DNA of 60,000 bases from Antedon mediterranea (Eukaryota > Echinodermata > Crinoidea > Comatulida > Antedonidae): contig NC_092671.1 of NCBI RefSeq assembly GCF_964355755.1, positions 2,152,501 through 2,212,500 of the forward strand, read 5' to 3'. The translations under genes and the position numbers were made by a program. The notes under the pieces are model-generated. The model ran no database searches, was not told the DNA's origin, and was given only the letters and a program-made list of their open reading frames with translations. Within the stretch, counting starts at the first letter, position 1; the number at the start of each line of letters is the position of its first letter. This document shows, piece after piece, positions 35,701-42,350 of the stretch.

Positions 35701-36592
35701 GAACAGTAGGTTTTGAGCTATAACATGTACATTGTAAACTGTGGTATAGGTGATTATTTCATATTCATAATGATTTATGGCCGTCAATACAGACCTGGAT
35801 TTATCAAAGTACTTCCTATTGGAAACCTGATAATGTATTGATAATGTTGGTTGTTTCTACTTCTGTAAACAACTTAATATTAACATCAAGTAATAACACA
35901 AAATATTGCATTACATTGGCATTAGTGCAATACAATGCCCTATAGAATGCAATCATAACTACTTATTAGGTTCCGGGTTCTTCTTTAATATTAAAGCATT
36001 GAATATGCTTTGAAAATTTTTTTTACAGTAAATTTATTAACAAAACATAGGATATAGAAATACTAGATTTTATACTATTTGAATTATAGCTCATTTATAA
36101 ACATGTCAGAGCCACTTGATAAAATATTCCACAGCTATGGAGTTTGATTGCATGTTCTAGATTTGTTTGTAGTAGTCAAATAGTAAACATATTGTGATTT
36201 GATAATCAACATTTTTTTCTTACTTTACCTCCATTATTACCTGTATATCATGATCTGGTGGTATCTGGAATCCTTTACATTACTAATGTAATTAATTAAA
36301 AAGTAGGCCTAACTCTTTCTTTATCATGAAGTGAAGTCTTGCGATTATTGTCAGTATATTAGTGTTTTAAGATGCTTGACCACCTTCTGTTGTCCTGGGT
36401 TCAAGTCCTGCAATCTGCTTAACATACTAATTATTTCTAACTAATGTTTTTCAGATCCCAGTTGTGTCCTGGTTTGACGATGTATCAGACACAGAATTGC
36501 TCGATATCATCCCACTTTTGGAACGAATATCAAAACTTGATAATGTGTACACAATTCTCAGGAAGGAGAACCACAATCATATACAGACATAA
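5646..36592 (+). CDS. CTDSPL: Small CTD phosphatase (SCP/CTDSP-like), nine exons, complete
   Basis: The joined exons (5646-5721, 8257-8387, 8881-8928, 26873-26974, 28927-28983, 29939-30031, 30599-30697, 31501-31587, 36455-36592) give 276 residues with GT-AG introns and matching phases. The start [10 protein letters not shown] matches the N-terminus of vertebrate CTDSPL. Residues 31-46 carry the basic stretch KKPRSRG and the FFCCF cysteine pair (C44, C45), which in human SCP1 is palmitoylated. The HAD-type phosphatase (FCPH) domain runs from about residue 100 to the end. Its nucleophile motif DLDETL has aspartates at 108 and 110, and later blocks include [26 protein letters not shown] and IVDNSPASY. 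By family, the enzyme removes phosphate from Ser5 of the RNA polymerase II CTD and from SMAD and REST. The symbol denotes family, since invertebrates usually have one gene for the three vertebrate paralogues. Confidence 0.96.
5870..6180. repeat. Cryptically simple TAGGCCTA-rich stretch
   Basis: Overlapping variants of the palindrome TAGGCCTA (TAGGCCTAGGCC, TAGGCTAGG, CTAGATAGGCC) recur without fixed period. The same motif appears sparsely at 11.17, 15.53 and 23.9-24.0 kb. Confidence 0.6.
6253..6857. mobile_element. piggyBac-like non-autonomous element (TTAA duplication)
   Basis: The ends are imperfect inverted repeats: CACGTTCACTGCCA on the left, TGGCAGTCAATGTG on the right. Each is flanked by TTAA (6249-6252 and 6858-6861), the piggyBac-type target duplication. 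There is no transposase ORF. The interior repeats the palindrome-like motif ACGTATTTATACGT three times (about 6269, 6645 and 6699). It lies in intron 1 of the phosphatase gene. Confidence 0.75.
7000..7760 (-). pseudogene. Degenerate LINE C-terminal fragment
   Basis: On the minus strand a broken frame reads [17 protein letters not shown], then [17 protein letters not shown] and [12 protein letters not shown] (about 7600-7360). The KLRSNTLPL block resembles the C-terminal region of several LINE polyproteins. It ends toward an (AAT)n-type tail near 7005-7018, as LINE 3' ends often do. Stops and shifts show decay. The family was not identified. Confidence 0.4.
8257..8387 (+). CDS. CTDSPL: CTDSP-like exon 2
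   Basis: The acceptor TTGCAG ends at 8256 and the donor is GTGAGT at 8388. The exon encodes Ala26 to Arg69, including [18 protein letters not shown], the membrane-targeting basic/cysteine segment, followed by a polar low-complexity linker. Confidence 0.93.
8619..8735 (-). mobile_element. MITE-1 family copy, right end degenerate
   Basis: It starts TAAAGCTCTGTCTGCAC, then TCAAACTAGTTTGAC and GTGTGGTGTGCCC, and continues to GGGCACATCATATTT. The far terminal repeat is not recognisable. It lies in intron 2 of the phosphatase gene. Orientation is inferred from the AAACTAGTTTG end. Confidence 0.7.
8881..8928 (+). CDS. CTDSPL: CTDSP-like exon 3 (probable cassette exon)
   Basis: It is 48 nt, phase 0 on both sides, acceptor CCCAG, donor GTACGT, encoding [16 protein letters not shown]. 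The segment is unstructured linker before the catalytic domain. Skipping it keeps the frame. Human CTDSPL has an optional short exon at the equivalent place, so alternative use is plausible. Confidence 0.8.
10071..10641. mobile_element. Harbinger-like MITE (TAA target duplication)
   Basis: The inverted ends GGGCGCGTTTATACAAC and (reverse complement of the right end) GGCTGTGTTTATACAAG are flanked by TAA at 10068-10070 and 10642-10644. A three-base TAA duplication fits PIF/Harbinger. There is no transposase ORF. Confidence 0.6.
10687..10768. repeat. C13/G11 hairpin and adjacent palindrome
   Basis: A run of 13 C, a GAGT loop and 11 G (10687-10714) can fold into a hairpin or a four-stranded structure. 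About 28 bases later CAGCCCCACCATGGTTGG plus GGCTG (10741-10763) is a near-perfect palindrome. Both lie just upstream of the LINE 5' monomers. Confidence 0.8.
10795..11565 (+). repeat. Tandem monomers (170-180 bp) forming the LINE 5' region
   Basis: Four tandem units start TTGGCCGGAAA at 10852, 11032, 11207 and 11377, preceded by a partial unit at about 10795. Each contains TAGCGC(G/A)CTA(G/C)CAAAC, TTTTCCGCCGGTAAACATA, a TTTTTTGCGTT block, an (A/T)ACGAACGTCA block and CCTACTCATCAGTAGGACA. The array ends directly against the LINE reading frame. Comparable tandem monomers act as promoters in mouse L1. That role here is inference. Confidence 0.8.
11545..14436 (+). CDS. Jockey/CR1-type LINE polyprotein (endonuclease + reverse transcriptase)
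   Basis: One uninterrupted frame of 963 codons runs from just after a TAG (11542) to TAA (14434-14436). Domains in order: an APE-type endonuclease with [33 protein letters not shown] and SDHFPIF; a linker; a reverse transcriptase with [27 protein letters not shown] and the catalytic MYADDTN; then a thumb/C-terminal region ending [13 protein letters not shown]. All visible catalytic motifs are intact. No in-frame ATG precedes the endonuclease motifs. The first ATG comes about 90 codons in, so the start was lost, lies in another frame, or is non-AUG. By family it nicks DNA and primes reverse transcription of its own RNA. It lies in sense orientation in intron 3 of the phosphatase gene. No separate ORF1 is visible. 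Confidence 0.93.
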   Translation, partial: AYSLVRHLYFSIFGLNCRSVVNKFDLISNYLDSLVHAFSLIAFSETWLTEKDNINLYQLPGYSLIHNDRKDKRGGGVAFYVTNKLTYIIRNDLSSCMTEAETIFIEIELESGNNVICGIVYRPPSRSLQKFDDELTCVMQMINLEKKKAYLVGDYNINLLQQSTDNTIQSHLDTIFSQSFQPIIKSPTRISDNCASIIDNIYCNIDSFTTSLKSGILITDISDHFPIFCVDTLEKHNKQYPRFVYKRQYSPQQTEYFLQELQSNQWNDVLFSNNANVAYQNFTNTLNKTIDNCFPLKRIRNKANKLKSPWITAEIARAISQKHKLYKKYKQNNTTTNKSTYINFRNKLTTTIRNRKKEYYMVQFERNKQDIKKTWTILNDIMGRKKTTNLPTKIKLGTETFSDNDEKADAFNSFFINIGEKLNNKFRHEPQNEEITHRTFLKGNFTSSMFFKPVTEHELNHYIKNTKNTSPGHDGISAQLIKSASPFILKPLLHIINTSLSSGCVPADIKIAKVIPVFKNGDISDINNYRPISILPFFSKIFERIVYDQTICYLSKYNVLSKTQYGFRQHHSTSHALIQSIEKITNAIENKEFTLGVFLDLSKAFDTIDHDILLDKLRFYGIRGVPLNWFSNYLKKRLQYTFIVNTASSKMTVNTGVPQGSILGPLLFLIFINDISLACNHVDMIMYADDTNVFYSHNDVTQAFDTMNQELSILSDWFIANKLTLNVNKSKYVIFKARNKSADTTSLELRMGNECIVKATEVKFLGLFLDETLSFNFHVNEVANSISRIIGVLNKVKSMLSSKILLTVYNALILPRITYAITVWGATSATNLNRIHILQKKALRNICHVHFMHPSHPLFISTQTLNIFDLYTKHTAIFMYQYKHNLLPESFNNLFSTSASFHNYSTRNRLNYCPQLKRTKVGQQCISYQGTHIWNNLTDYIKQSPTLSLFKQRLKQYYNNRNI
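14437..14636 (+). mobile_element. 3' UTR and tail of the LINE
   Basis: A T-rich, GTATTTGTAT-containing 3' region carries AATAAA at 14604-14609 and 14626-14631. It ends in a short A-rich tail after ATGAATTGAAATAAA, the expected 3' end of the element. Confidence 0.6.
15394..16507. mobile_element. hAT-like element with 5-bp target duplication
   Basis: The ends CAGTGGCGGATCTA and TAGATCCGCCACTG are perfect inverted repeats. ATTGT precedes the left end and follows the right end, a 5-bp duplication. Inverted GC-rich subterminal blocks follow (CCACCCCCC on the left, CTCCCCCACTCGG on the right). The interior holds a 107-codon frame at 16006-16329 with scattered CxxC pairs but no recognisable transposase, so it is probably non-autonomous. 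CAGTGGCGG termini occur in hAT-type transposons. The superfamily call is tentative. Confidence 0.65.
16006..16329 (+). CDS. Small ORF inside the hAT-like element, unrecognised
   Basis: 107 codons from an ATG, basic and cysteine-rich, with [18 protein letters not shown] and LCNICY. Spaced CxxC pairs could be a degraded zinc finger of a transposase (for example BED-like), but the pattern is not regular enough to call. It lies entirely within the inverted-repeat boundaries, so it is element-derived if real. Confidence 0.25.
   Translation: MSCTYTGRPKKKYVAYLLFFDLCYRHGDYCNHCIPNYIELFTRLRLTDHQNTVHNTCTIEAFSEYRITKCSFCLKVFRSKFIISSSKKIRTVFRKDLFKFTLCNICY
17457..17617 (+). mobile_element. MITE-1 family copy, full length
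   Basis: Both ends are present: TGTCTACAATATAACATCAA on the left and GTTTGATAGTGTGGACAG plus AGCTTTA on the right, with the family core GTGTGATGTGC and CATATATGGGCATATCA. Confidence 0.8.
18237..18340 (+). mobile_element. MITE-1 family copy, short full-length form
   Basis: Inverted ends GCTCTGTCTACA and TGTAGACAGAGC enclose a ~100-bp body with GGGCATATCACTACCATA. It has both terminal repeats and can fold end to end. Confidence 0.85.
18554..19033. repeat. 19-bp minisatellite, about 25 copies, built on TGCATGCA
   Basis: The unit TTGTCCAATACTGCATGCA repeats about 25 times with few substitutions. A central cluster carries GGATGCA variants. All six frames stay open across it because the unit lacks stops, which creates 150-200 codon frames that are not genes. 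Each unit contains the palindrome TGCATGCA. It lies in intron 3 of the phosphatase gene. Confidence 0.95.
20767..20925. repeat. 78-bp tandem duplication
   Basis: Two adjacent near-identical copies start AAAATCACCTAGGTTCCCAG and end CCAGACATGT. They differ at only one or two positions. The unit contains TACTGTACTGTA and the palindrome-like ACACCATATGT. Confidence 0.9.
21085..21500. repeat. 63-67 bp tandem repeat, about six copies
   Basis: The block GCAAGCCTCTACCCAGTCTA recurs at 21147, 21214, 21277, 21340, 21407 and (degenerate) 21472, joined by ATTATTGCTAGCATAGATAC. Non-coding. Confidence 0.9.
22535..23075 (+). pseudogene. RTE-type LINE with the reverse transcriptase deleted
   Basis: Frame 1 (to 22875) encodes endonuclease blocks [20 protein letters not shown] and [10 protein letters not shown], then [17 protein letters not shown], typical of RTE/CFDP2-like LINEs. 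Near 22822 the sequence jumps to frame 2, which encodes a C-terminal block, [20 protein letters not shown] then KTTWIG, and stops at 23035. The whole reverse transcriptase between them is missing. A (GAT)n tail follows at 23044-23067. I read this as an internally deleted copy. Confidence 0.7.
23351..24094. mobile_element. pogo/Tigger-like non-autonomous transposon
   Basis: Terminal inverted repeats CAGTCGACTCCGCCTAAGTC / GACTTAGGCGGAGTCGACTG are perfect over at least 20 bp and flanked by TA (23349-23350 and 24095-24096), as for Tc1/mariner-pogo elements. Subterminal zones repeat AAGTCGAA many times on both sides. There is no transposase frame. The interior carries GC-richer single-copy sequence. 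Confidence 0.85.
24097..26872. other. Intron 3, right part, nothing recognised
   Basis: AT-rich sequence with runs of T and A, no tandem array, no protein similarity by eye, and no inverted-repeat element. It ends with the TTTCAG acceptor of exon 4. Confidence 0.5.
26873..26974 (+). CDS. CTDSPL: CTDSP-like exon 4 (catalytic aspartates)
   Basis: 102 nt, phase 0-0, donor GTAAGT. It encodes residues 86-119, including [10 protein letters not shown] and the phosphatase nucleophile motif [15 protein letters not shown]. Confidence 0.97.
26975..28926 (+). other. CTDSP-like intron 4
   Basis: AT-rich, no repeat family or ORF recognised. It ends at acceptor TTTCAG. Confidence 0.5.
28927..28983 (+). 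CDS. CTDSPL: CTDSP-like exon 5
   Basis: 57 nt, phase 0-0, encoding [19 protein letters not shown], almost identical to the vertebrate family. Donor GTATGT. Confidence 0.96.
29128..29355. repeat. 23-bp minisatellite, about ten copies
   Basis: The unit TCAAGTTTACAGAATGCATT plus CTG (variant CCCA) repeats with moderate divergence in intron 5. The open frame across it is an artefact of the repeat. Confidence 0.9.
29939..30031 (+). CDS. CTDSPL: CTDSP-like exon 6
   Basis: 93 nt, phase 0-0, encoding [18 protein letters not shown] and [10 protein letters not shown], core of the FCPH phosphatase fold. Donor GTGAGC. Confidence 0.97.
30599..30697 (+). CDS. CTDSPL: CTDSP-like exon 7
   Basis: 99 nt, phase 0-0, encoding [20 protein letters not shown] then [13 protein letters not shown]. 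Acceptor TGCAG, donor GTAGGT. Confidence 0.97.
31501..31587 (+). CDS. CTDSPL: CTDSP-like exon 8
   Basis: 87 nt, phase 0-0, encoding [20 protein letters not shown] then SYIFHQDNA, including the conserved VDNSP motif that completes the metal/phosphate site. Acceptor TATAG, donor GTAAGT. Confidence 0.97.
31814..32015 (+). mobile_element. tRNA-derived SINE copy A
   Basis: It shares a head (GGAGTTGTACCTATGTGGTT, then CATGCTTGCCTTC and a B-box-like GGTTCAAGCC) and a body (AGGGTTGTAACT, CACTCCCTAAAC, TATCCATCCAGTAATTGGC) with the opposite-strand copy at 38940-39168. A-rich tail. It is in sense orientation within the phosphatase intron. Confidence 0.75.
33800..34062. repeat. 35-bp tandem repeat, about seven copies
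   Basis: The unit TTTAACTTAGCTAATGAGAT then ATAGTACATTCAAT(G/A) repeats with near identity. One copy carries a small ACTGT insertion. Non-coding. Confidence 0.93.
34862..35755. repeat. 75-bp tandem repeat, about twelve copies
   Basis: The unit contains GTGAAATGGGGTATAGGTGA, TTATTTCATCTAAGACTTGG and AGAACAGTAGGTTTTGAGCT. Two sub-variants (ATAACATG and AAACATTT after GAGCT) alternate, which indicates expansion of multi-unit blocks. It lies in intron 8. Confidence 0.95.
36455..36592 (+). CDS. CTDSPL: CTDSP-like exon 9 (stop codon)
   Basis: Acceptor TTTTTCAG, 45 codons then TAA (36590-36592). It encodes [20 protein letters not shown], then [15 protein letters not shown], ending KENHNHIQT. The block matches the conserved C-terminus up to the variable last residues. 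Confidence 0.96.
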   Translation: MPVVSWFDDVSDTELLDIIPLLERISKLDNVYTILRKENHNHIQT

Positions 36593-36790
36593 CAGAGTAG
36601 TTTATCCACGAGAAGGAGGAGGAGGACGCTGTGTTGTTTGATAATTACTATCTGGGATAATCATTATCAATTCTGGTTTTGTGTACTTATGTGTGTGATT
36701 AAGATTGATTAATTGGCTGGCTAATTATTTGTCAGTGTGCACGCAACCGTTTATTAGTTGTGGTGTATTCTGAGCTGCCATTAATGGGAC
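36593..36790 (+). other. Start of the CTDSP-like 3' UTR
   Basis: Non-coding sequence after the stop. Many AATAAA-like hexamers occur further right, so the cleavage site cannot be placed. Confidence 0.4.
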
Positions 36791-36799
36791 CTTTGCAGA

Positions 36800-37095
36800 G
36801 TAGCCTTCTAGTGGAATCTCAGCAGTGTACCATCTAGTGGAACCTCACATAAGTAGCTGTCTAGTGGAACGTCAGCAGTGCAACCATCTAGTGAAACCTC
36901 ACACGAGTAGCTGTCTAGTGGAATGTCAGCAATGCAACCATCTAGTGGAATGTCTACACTGCAGCATCCATCTAGTGGACCTTATCAGAGCAACCATCTA
37001 GTGGGTATTGAGCAAAGCAGTCATCTTTTGGGATCTCAGCCGAGCAGCCATCTAGATGAACCTCGGCACTGCAGCAGCCATCTAGTGGAACATTG
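36800..37095 (-). promoter_or_regulatory. Array of CTCF-core-like motifs
   Basis: CCATCTAGTGG or a close variant recurs about eleven times at ~28-bp spacing. The best copies are near 36829, 36939, 36967, 36993 and 37075. The reverse complement, CCACTAGATGG(C/T), fits the CTCF core consensus CCASYAGRKGGC. Copies alternate with a weaker CTGTCTAGTGG form. It lies just after the phosphatase stop codon, between the two genes. Binding is inferred only; the sequence could equally be a neutral minisatellite. Confidence 0.5.
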
Positions 37096-37109
37096 ACAGA
37101 GAAAACATC

Positions 37110-38399
37110 ATAGAACAGCTTGCTCGTAGAAATAGAACATAAAATAATTAAAAAAACAATTTTTATAGAATTTAACAATAGATTCAAGCAGTTATTTTTA
37201 CGTTTTTACATTTTATTTTAATTAGATTATTATATTATTGACAGAATGTTATATTGTTTACCGTTTGCTTAAAACAATACCAGTAGATATGATTAAATAT
37301 CTCATTACAGATTTATTCAAACCATTATAAACAAATGTCCTAATAAATTGTAAACTTTTAAACTGTGGTACACTAGTGAAACATGTAACAAGTAAACAAA
37401 GCATTTAATGCAGTGATACCCAAGTTATTTTTAGCTGTATTGTTTTACAACCTAAATTGTATTTACTTGGAAAAACTTGTGACTGATTGTCAGTTTGGAT
37501 GTTAGTCCAACATTGAATGAAATATTAATTAATAATCAGTCTTTAGTTTATTCATTACTGTACTACACACTGTATATAAATGAACAAATCCTTATGATAG
37601 TCCTGGTTAACACTTTTATAACCTAGTTGTGTTCATATCTATAAAAATGATCCTCTTTTAATTATTTAATTGTTATTTTCTCGGTTATATTGTACTTAGC
37701 TATTTAGAGATTTCATATGAAGATGAATCGGTACTACTTGCTATATTATTGATAGAGGGCGGGCCTCGCTATTTGAAAATACAAATTTGGACAAAACAGT
37801 TTCTCTTGTTATGCAGCAAAAATAAAAACTTAACAAATTTGAAGAGATTTTAAACAATCACTGCTTTTTCGTATCTTTTTATTTAATAGTGCAATCAAGT
37901 CAACAAGAGGAGATGTTTTGTTTGTAATTACATATCATTAGGTTATAAAAATGACAGTATAAATAATGCGCATACCCTGTATATAATCATTGTAGAACTA
38001 TGTACCTAAATAAGTGCCTCCTTAATTAGAACACTCTTGTACGCATTACCAATTATTAAATATGTAAAATGTATTTTTATTTATCCAAATTCACATTAGG
38101 ATATTGTAATTATTAAAACTATATTCTTCCATTTCAATATTTTGTTTTTGTTGGAAGGAGGTAATTAAAATCACATATGTATATACAGGTAACATTTGTG
38201 TACTAAATAGTATTCCCTTGTAATTTATTTACAGAAATAAGAATGAATTATATCCGTAAAAGGAGGATAAATATTTTTGCTATCAAGTTTTCTAAAACTT
38301 TTGATTGAATTCTACAAGATTTGACCTGTTCGGTGACCCGTGTAATTAGATGAATCCAAGATGTAAAAGGAATGAAGTTTTTGTGTGAAAACAATTTAT

Positions 38400-38430
<31 letters not shown>

Positions 38431-38935
38431 CTTGTATAATACTTCATTTTACTGGGTGTTTGTTGGGATAGTTAATGTTTGTTTTGATTTTGGATTTATT
38501 TTGATAACAAAAAAATTAATAACAGTCGTAGGTATTATTTTTATTTTTACCAAAATAGCATTGAAGTCTATGATGTATTTAAGTAATTGTGAAACATGAA
38601 TTTCCCATATTGTATATTTGATATTAATACTAACAAAGAATTAACGATTTCTCATAAAAAAAAATAGCTAATTTATCATTTTTCTGTGTATTCACTAACA
38701 ACACTCATAGATTAATATTAGAGTGCTGGAAATGTATGTTTGTTTGCAAGTGTAATTCCATTCTGAAAGAAATATTTTATTTTAATTTTCCGCAAGATTT
38801 TTATTGGGAGTAGCAATGTGCTGAAACAAAGCATTTAAAATAATATTTGTTTACTAATCTCAAATCATGGTTGGTATTTAACAGATGGCTTAGATAGGTT
38901 CTAGACGGCGATTGGACTTAATATCTTTTGGCACA
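37110..38935. other. Intergenic AT-rich stretch
   Basis: It holds an (AT)n microsatellite at about 38405-38428 and otherwise nothing recognised. The 3' end of the phosphatase transcript probably falls in its left part. Confidence 0.45.
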
Positions 38936-38939
38936 TATT

Positions 38940-39168
38940 ATTTTTTTTTTTTTTTTTTTCTTTTTACTCATCCAACAGTGAGTAACTCGCCAATTACAGG
39001 ATGGATAAACTATTTAATAAATTATCGTGCTTATAAACTAAGTCTCGTTTGAGGCTTAGGGAGTGGAGTTGAAAGAGTCATGAGTTACAACCCTGCACTA
39101 GGTCAGGATTGCACCCGGGACCTTGGGATTGGAAGGCAAGCACGTTAACCACCAAGCTACAGCTCCAC
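38940..39168 (-). mobile_element. tRNA-derived SINE copy B
   Basis: On the minus strand it reads GGAGCTGTAGCTTGGTGGTT then AACGTGCTTGCCTTCC (A-box region) and GGTGCAATCC (B box). The body is shared with copy A, and the element ends in a poly-A tail (the T run at 38941-38959). No open frame. Confidence 0.8.
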
Positions 39169-39169
39169 T

Positions 39170-40805
39170 ACATATGGCGTTTCATATGTATAATACTTGA
39201 GCTGGAATCGGACAGAAATCAAAACACCTACTTGTTTACATCTAGCTGTCCTTTGATGTTAATCTATCATTGAATTCACTCTTTACAGATGCAGTTTACA
39301 TATTAAGAACAACATACATTATTACATTTAACCATAGTCAATCTATTTACTATGATTTAACTAGTTAATAAATGTAATATTTTAGAATCACTTTAAAATC
39401 TAAAGTTACAACACATATTTGGAAACAATTCATCATATTAATATTTGATTACTAAACAAAAAAAAGGAATATATATTCTATGGTTATTCTTTTTTAATGG
39501 TTTCTTAATTTGTTTATAGTTTTAATGAAATCGCAACAAAATTGATTTTTTTCTAATGCACTGCTGATTTCAGATTGAAAATGATTGTTATAGTAAAATG
39601 AAATGGGACTACACATGACACACCAGACCCCATTAAACTAATGAAATGACGCTTGATGTATATATTATAGAATTACCAGAATGTATTCAGTTTTATAAAT
39701 AATGCAGTTAACACTAAAATGCTTCCCTTTGTAAAACCTCACCCTCTGATAACAATATCTGTTTGTATATACTGTACAATGCTTACCGTAAATGATTAAA
39801 TATGCAGTCATATAAGGGATGTACCCAAATAAGGCGTGTACTCAAATATTAATACAGTACACACAAATATTGAATTTACTACCAAAATGATTTTCCTATT
39901 GAATTCATATTGTAAATGTCATTGCCATTTGAAAATGTTGAAATGAGTTACAGTGTTAATTTTGTATTTATACAGTCTATGGAAAATGTACACACTTTGG
40001 GGCACATACCAAACAAAACTCTGTTCTTGATGCCTGGGTTTGTGCGTGTAAACTTTTGCTAGGTGATACATAAGGTGTATTTGTTGTGTTCTTATATCCT
40101 GGGATGGCGGTATAAACTATAATTTCCTTAGACTGTCTATATGCAAATACATACATTCACATTTACTGCAATCTGATAGGCTGCATTCTGATAGTATTTT
40201 GGTCGGTCAGAAACCTCAGAAAATGTTAAATGCAGCACAGTTAATTTGATCATTTACAGTAAGTCATCAACACATCCCCTTCCAGTACAATATAATTCTT
40301 AGATATTTGCAACGTAAAATGCATATTTACTAAACACTTTGTTGCGTATAAAACATATCTGCTGTAGGTATATTTTGTCATTTTGACATTTTTTTTTTCT
40401 GGTAAAATTGTACTACAATTATTTACGCAGCATATAGCAAGGATTTGTGGATTCTAAAACCACACACACATGTTGTTGCTTTAATGTGCAAAATATTGGA
40501 ATATAATTCATCTTCAGCAAAGAAAACAATTACTGAAATATGCTTCTTAAATATTATTTATTGCTTTTCTGTAATATTAGTAATTGAAATGATATTACAG
40601 ATACTTTTTGAATTGTAATACTGCTTTTATGTAATTCTAACCATGTTGATTGTTCTTACATAAAGACCATGGATAATTAAAAATATGTAATATGTACAGT
40701 AATTCAGAATTAAATAAATTCTTTTAACAATTCATATTATACAGTATATGGTTTGGATAAAAAGGAATGAGGGAAAGATAACTTTTAATCAATGATTTGA
40801 CCACG
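39170..40805. other. Intergenic AT-rich stretch, nothing recognised
   Basis: No ORF, tandem array or paired inverted repeat was seen. TACTGTA-type short motifs recur as elsewhere in the window. Confidence 0.45.
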
Positions 40806-40810
40806 TCTCT

Positions 40811-41022
40811 TCAAAGCCTGTTTTCCTGTCGATGTTATTTGACGCTATTGTCGTTGATCGTTAACAGTTCAACGACGATCGTTTGAAAACGGTCAAGTTG
40901 AAATGATAACGATAGCGAGTACCTTTTCCTGTAAATCGTTAACATTTCAATGTTTACGTAGAAGATTGCCGATTATTGTTAACAATAGTGTCGAATAACG
41001 TCGACAGGAAAACAGGCTTAAT
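40811..41022. mobile_element. Foldback MITE, ~210 bp
   Basis: Inverted ends AAGCCTGTTTTCCTGTCGA and TCGACAGGAAAACAGGCTT are perfect over 19 bp. Further imperfect pairing continues inward (TTATTTGACGCTATTGT with ACAATAGTGTCGAATAA). No coding capacity. Confidence 0.8.
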
Positions 41023-41071
41023 TCTCACGGCACAACATAATAGGAAGCTTTGATTTGTAACAACCCAACTA

Positions 41072-41235
41072 ATGCTCTCTCTACACTATCAATCTAGTTT
41101 GACAACAAAAATGTGATGTGCCCATAATGGACACGACGATGTCATATTACTACCATATTTTAGCATATTACTACCATATTTTGGCACATCACACTTTTTT
41201 TGTCAAACTATTTTGATACTGTAAACACAACTTAA
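41072..41235 (-). mobile_element. MITE-1 family copy with internal duplication
   Basis: It starts GCTCTCTCTACACTATCAA and ends in a degenerate GATACTGTAAACACAACTTA. The block ATTACTACCATATTTT is duplicated internally. Confidence 0.75.
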
Positions 41236-41691
41236 GTCACGTTTGTAAGCATGCAGGGAAGTTGGGACATGCTACCTTGCTACATGCTTGCTACCTTGCT
41301 ACATGCGTACCTCAACAGTTTTTGCTGGTCTCTGGGTTCAGATGACAATTGCATGACCTAGGTTGTCCCTAATTAGGCAAAGCGAATGCTCCCTAATTAC
41401 GTTATTAGGAATACCTAGAATTTGATATTAATATTCAACATTCTACTATTTTTAAATCATACAAATGATCACTAATGTTTTGAGTTCGCTTAAAATGTAC
41501 TTAAATTTTTATCACGAAACATCAAACGTTTTTTGCTTGTAGTATTGTTAGACAGACAAGTATTAGATTATATTCTCTTTGATACCATGCGCCAGATAAT
41601 TTATGGTATTTGCTTTTTAGCAAACTTTATCAGATTTATTAATATTTCTAACCAACTAGATTGTTACTACTGTATATCTAACATTACATCT

Positions 41692-41916
41692 AAGGGCCTG
41701 TTTCCACTGAGCAGGAGAATACAAATTTAAAATTCCGTATTTTGAAAGAATGGTATTTTCTTGCCAGCTGAAATTGTTTTAAAGACCTCAATTAATTCCG
41801 GTCTTTATCATTCAATATCGGTTTTAAAAAACTGTTTTCTTGGAGCAATTTTTAGCTGCAAAGTTATCCAATATTTTACAGAATACCTTTTGAAATGTTT
41901 CTCTAGAAACAAGCCC
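41692..41916. mobile_element. Possible MITE, weak inverted ends
   Basis: AGGGCCTGTTTCCACTG at the left pairs imperfectly with CTAGAAACAAGCCCT at the right, about 220 bp apart. The ends resemble those of the 40.8 kb element. No coding capacity. Confidence 0.35.
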
Positions 41917-42350
41917 TACGATGACAAAAGCTGTTTTTTTCCCTTGTCTGCTTATATGCACTGCTTAGCATTTTCGACTTAAGCAAAATTATTCATAAAT
42001 GCCAGTTTGATTAAACTCGTGATCGGTGGTAAGATGTAGCTTAGATTAAAAGCTTAGCTTGGCAAGATATTCAAAAGGTAAAATACTAAAAGATTGTGAA
42101 GGAACATCTTAGAGAAGGTTCTCTGTTAATATGAAGCCGATTTAGATTAATTTGGTAGATGAACTTGAATCTGGGTTAGACTGCACACCCTACCCCACCC
42201 ACTAGCTTTGCATCCAAGTGTATTCGTATAATTAGTTTCTTGTGAGTCACCAAATATTATTGCGGTCTTGAGAGGTACAATGTAATCTTACAAAATGTTA
42301 TGAATTTAGGGTAAAATAATAATATGATGAAAATAGAATGATTATAATGT

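Larger units (their letters stand above)
31588..36454 (+). other. CTDSP-like intron 8
   Basis: It contains a tRNA-derived SINE (31814-32015), a 35-bp tandem array (33800-34062) and a 75-bp tandem array (34862-35755). The rest (32016-33799, 35760-36454) is AT-rich with nothing recognised. Confidence 0.6.

Noticed and set aside
31588-36454. miR-26-type hairpin in the phosphatase introns
   Set aside because: Vertebrate CTDSP introns host miR-26, so I looked for TTCAAGTAATCC. Only seed-like strings such as ATCAAGTAATAAC (about 35886) appear, without a matching hairpin arm.
36444-36641. 65-codon ORF overlapping phosphatase exon 9
   Set aside because: It is in the wrong frame relative to the conserved exon, which reads IPVVSWFDD from 36455.
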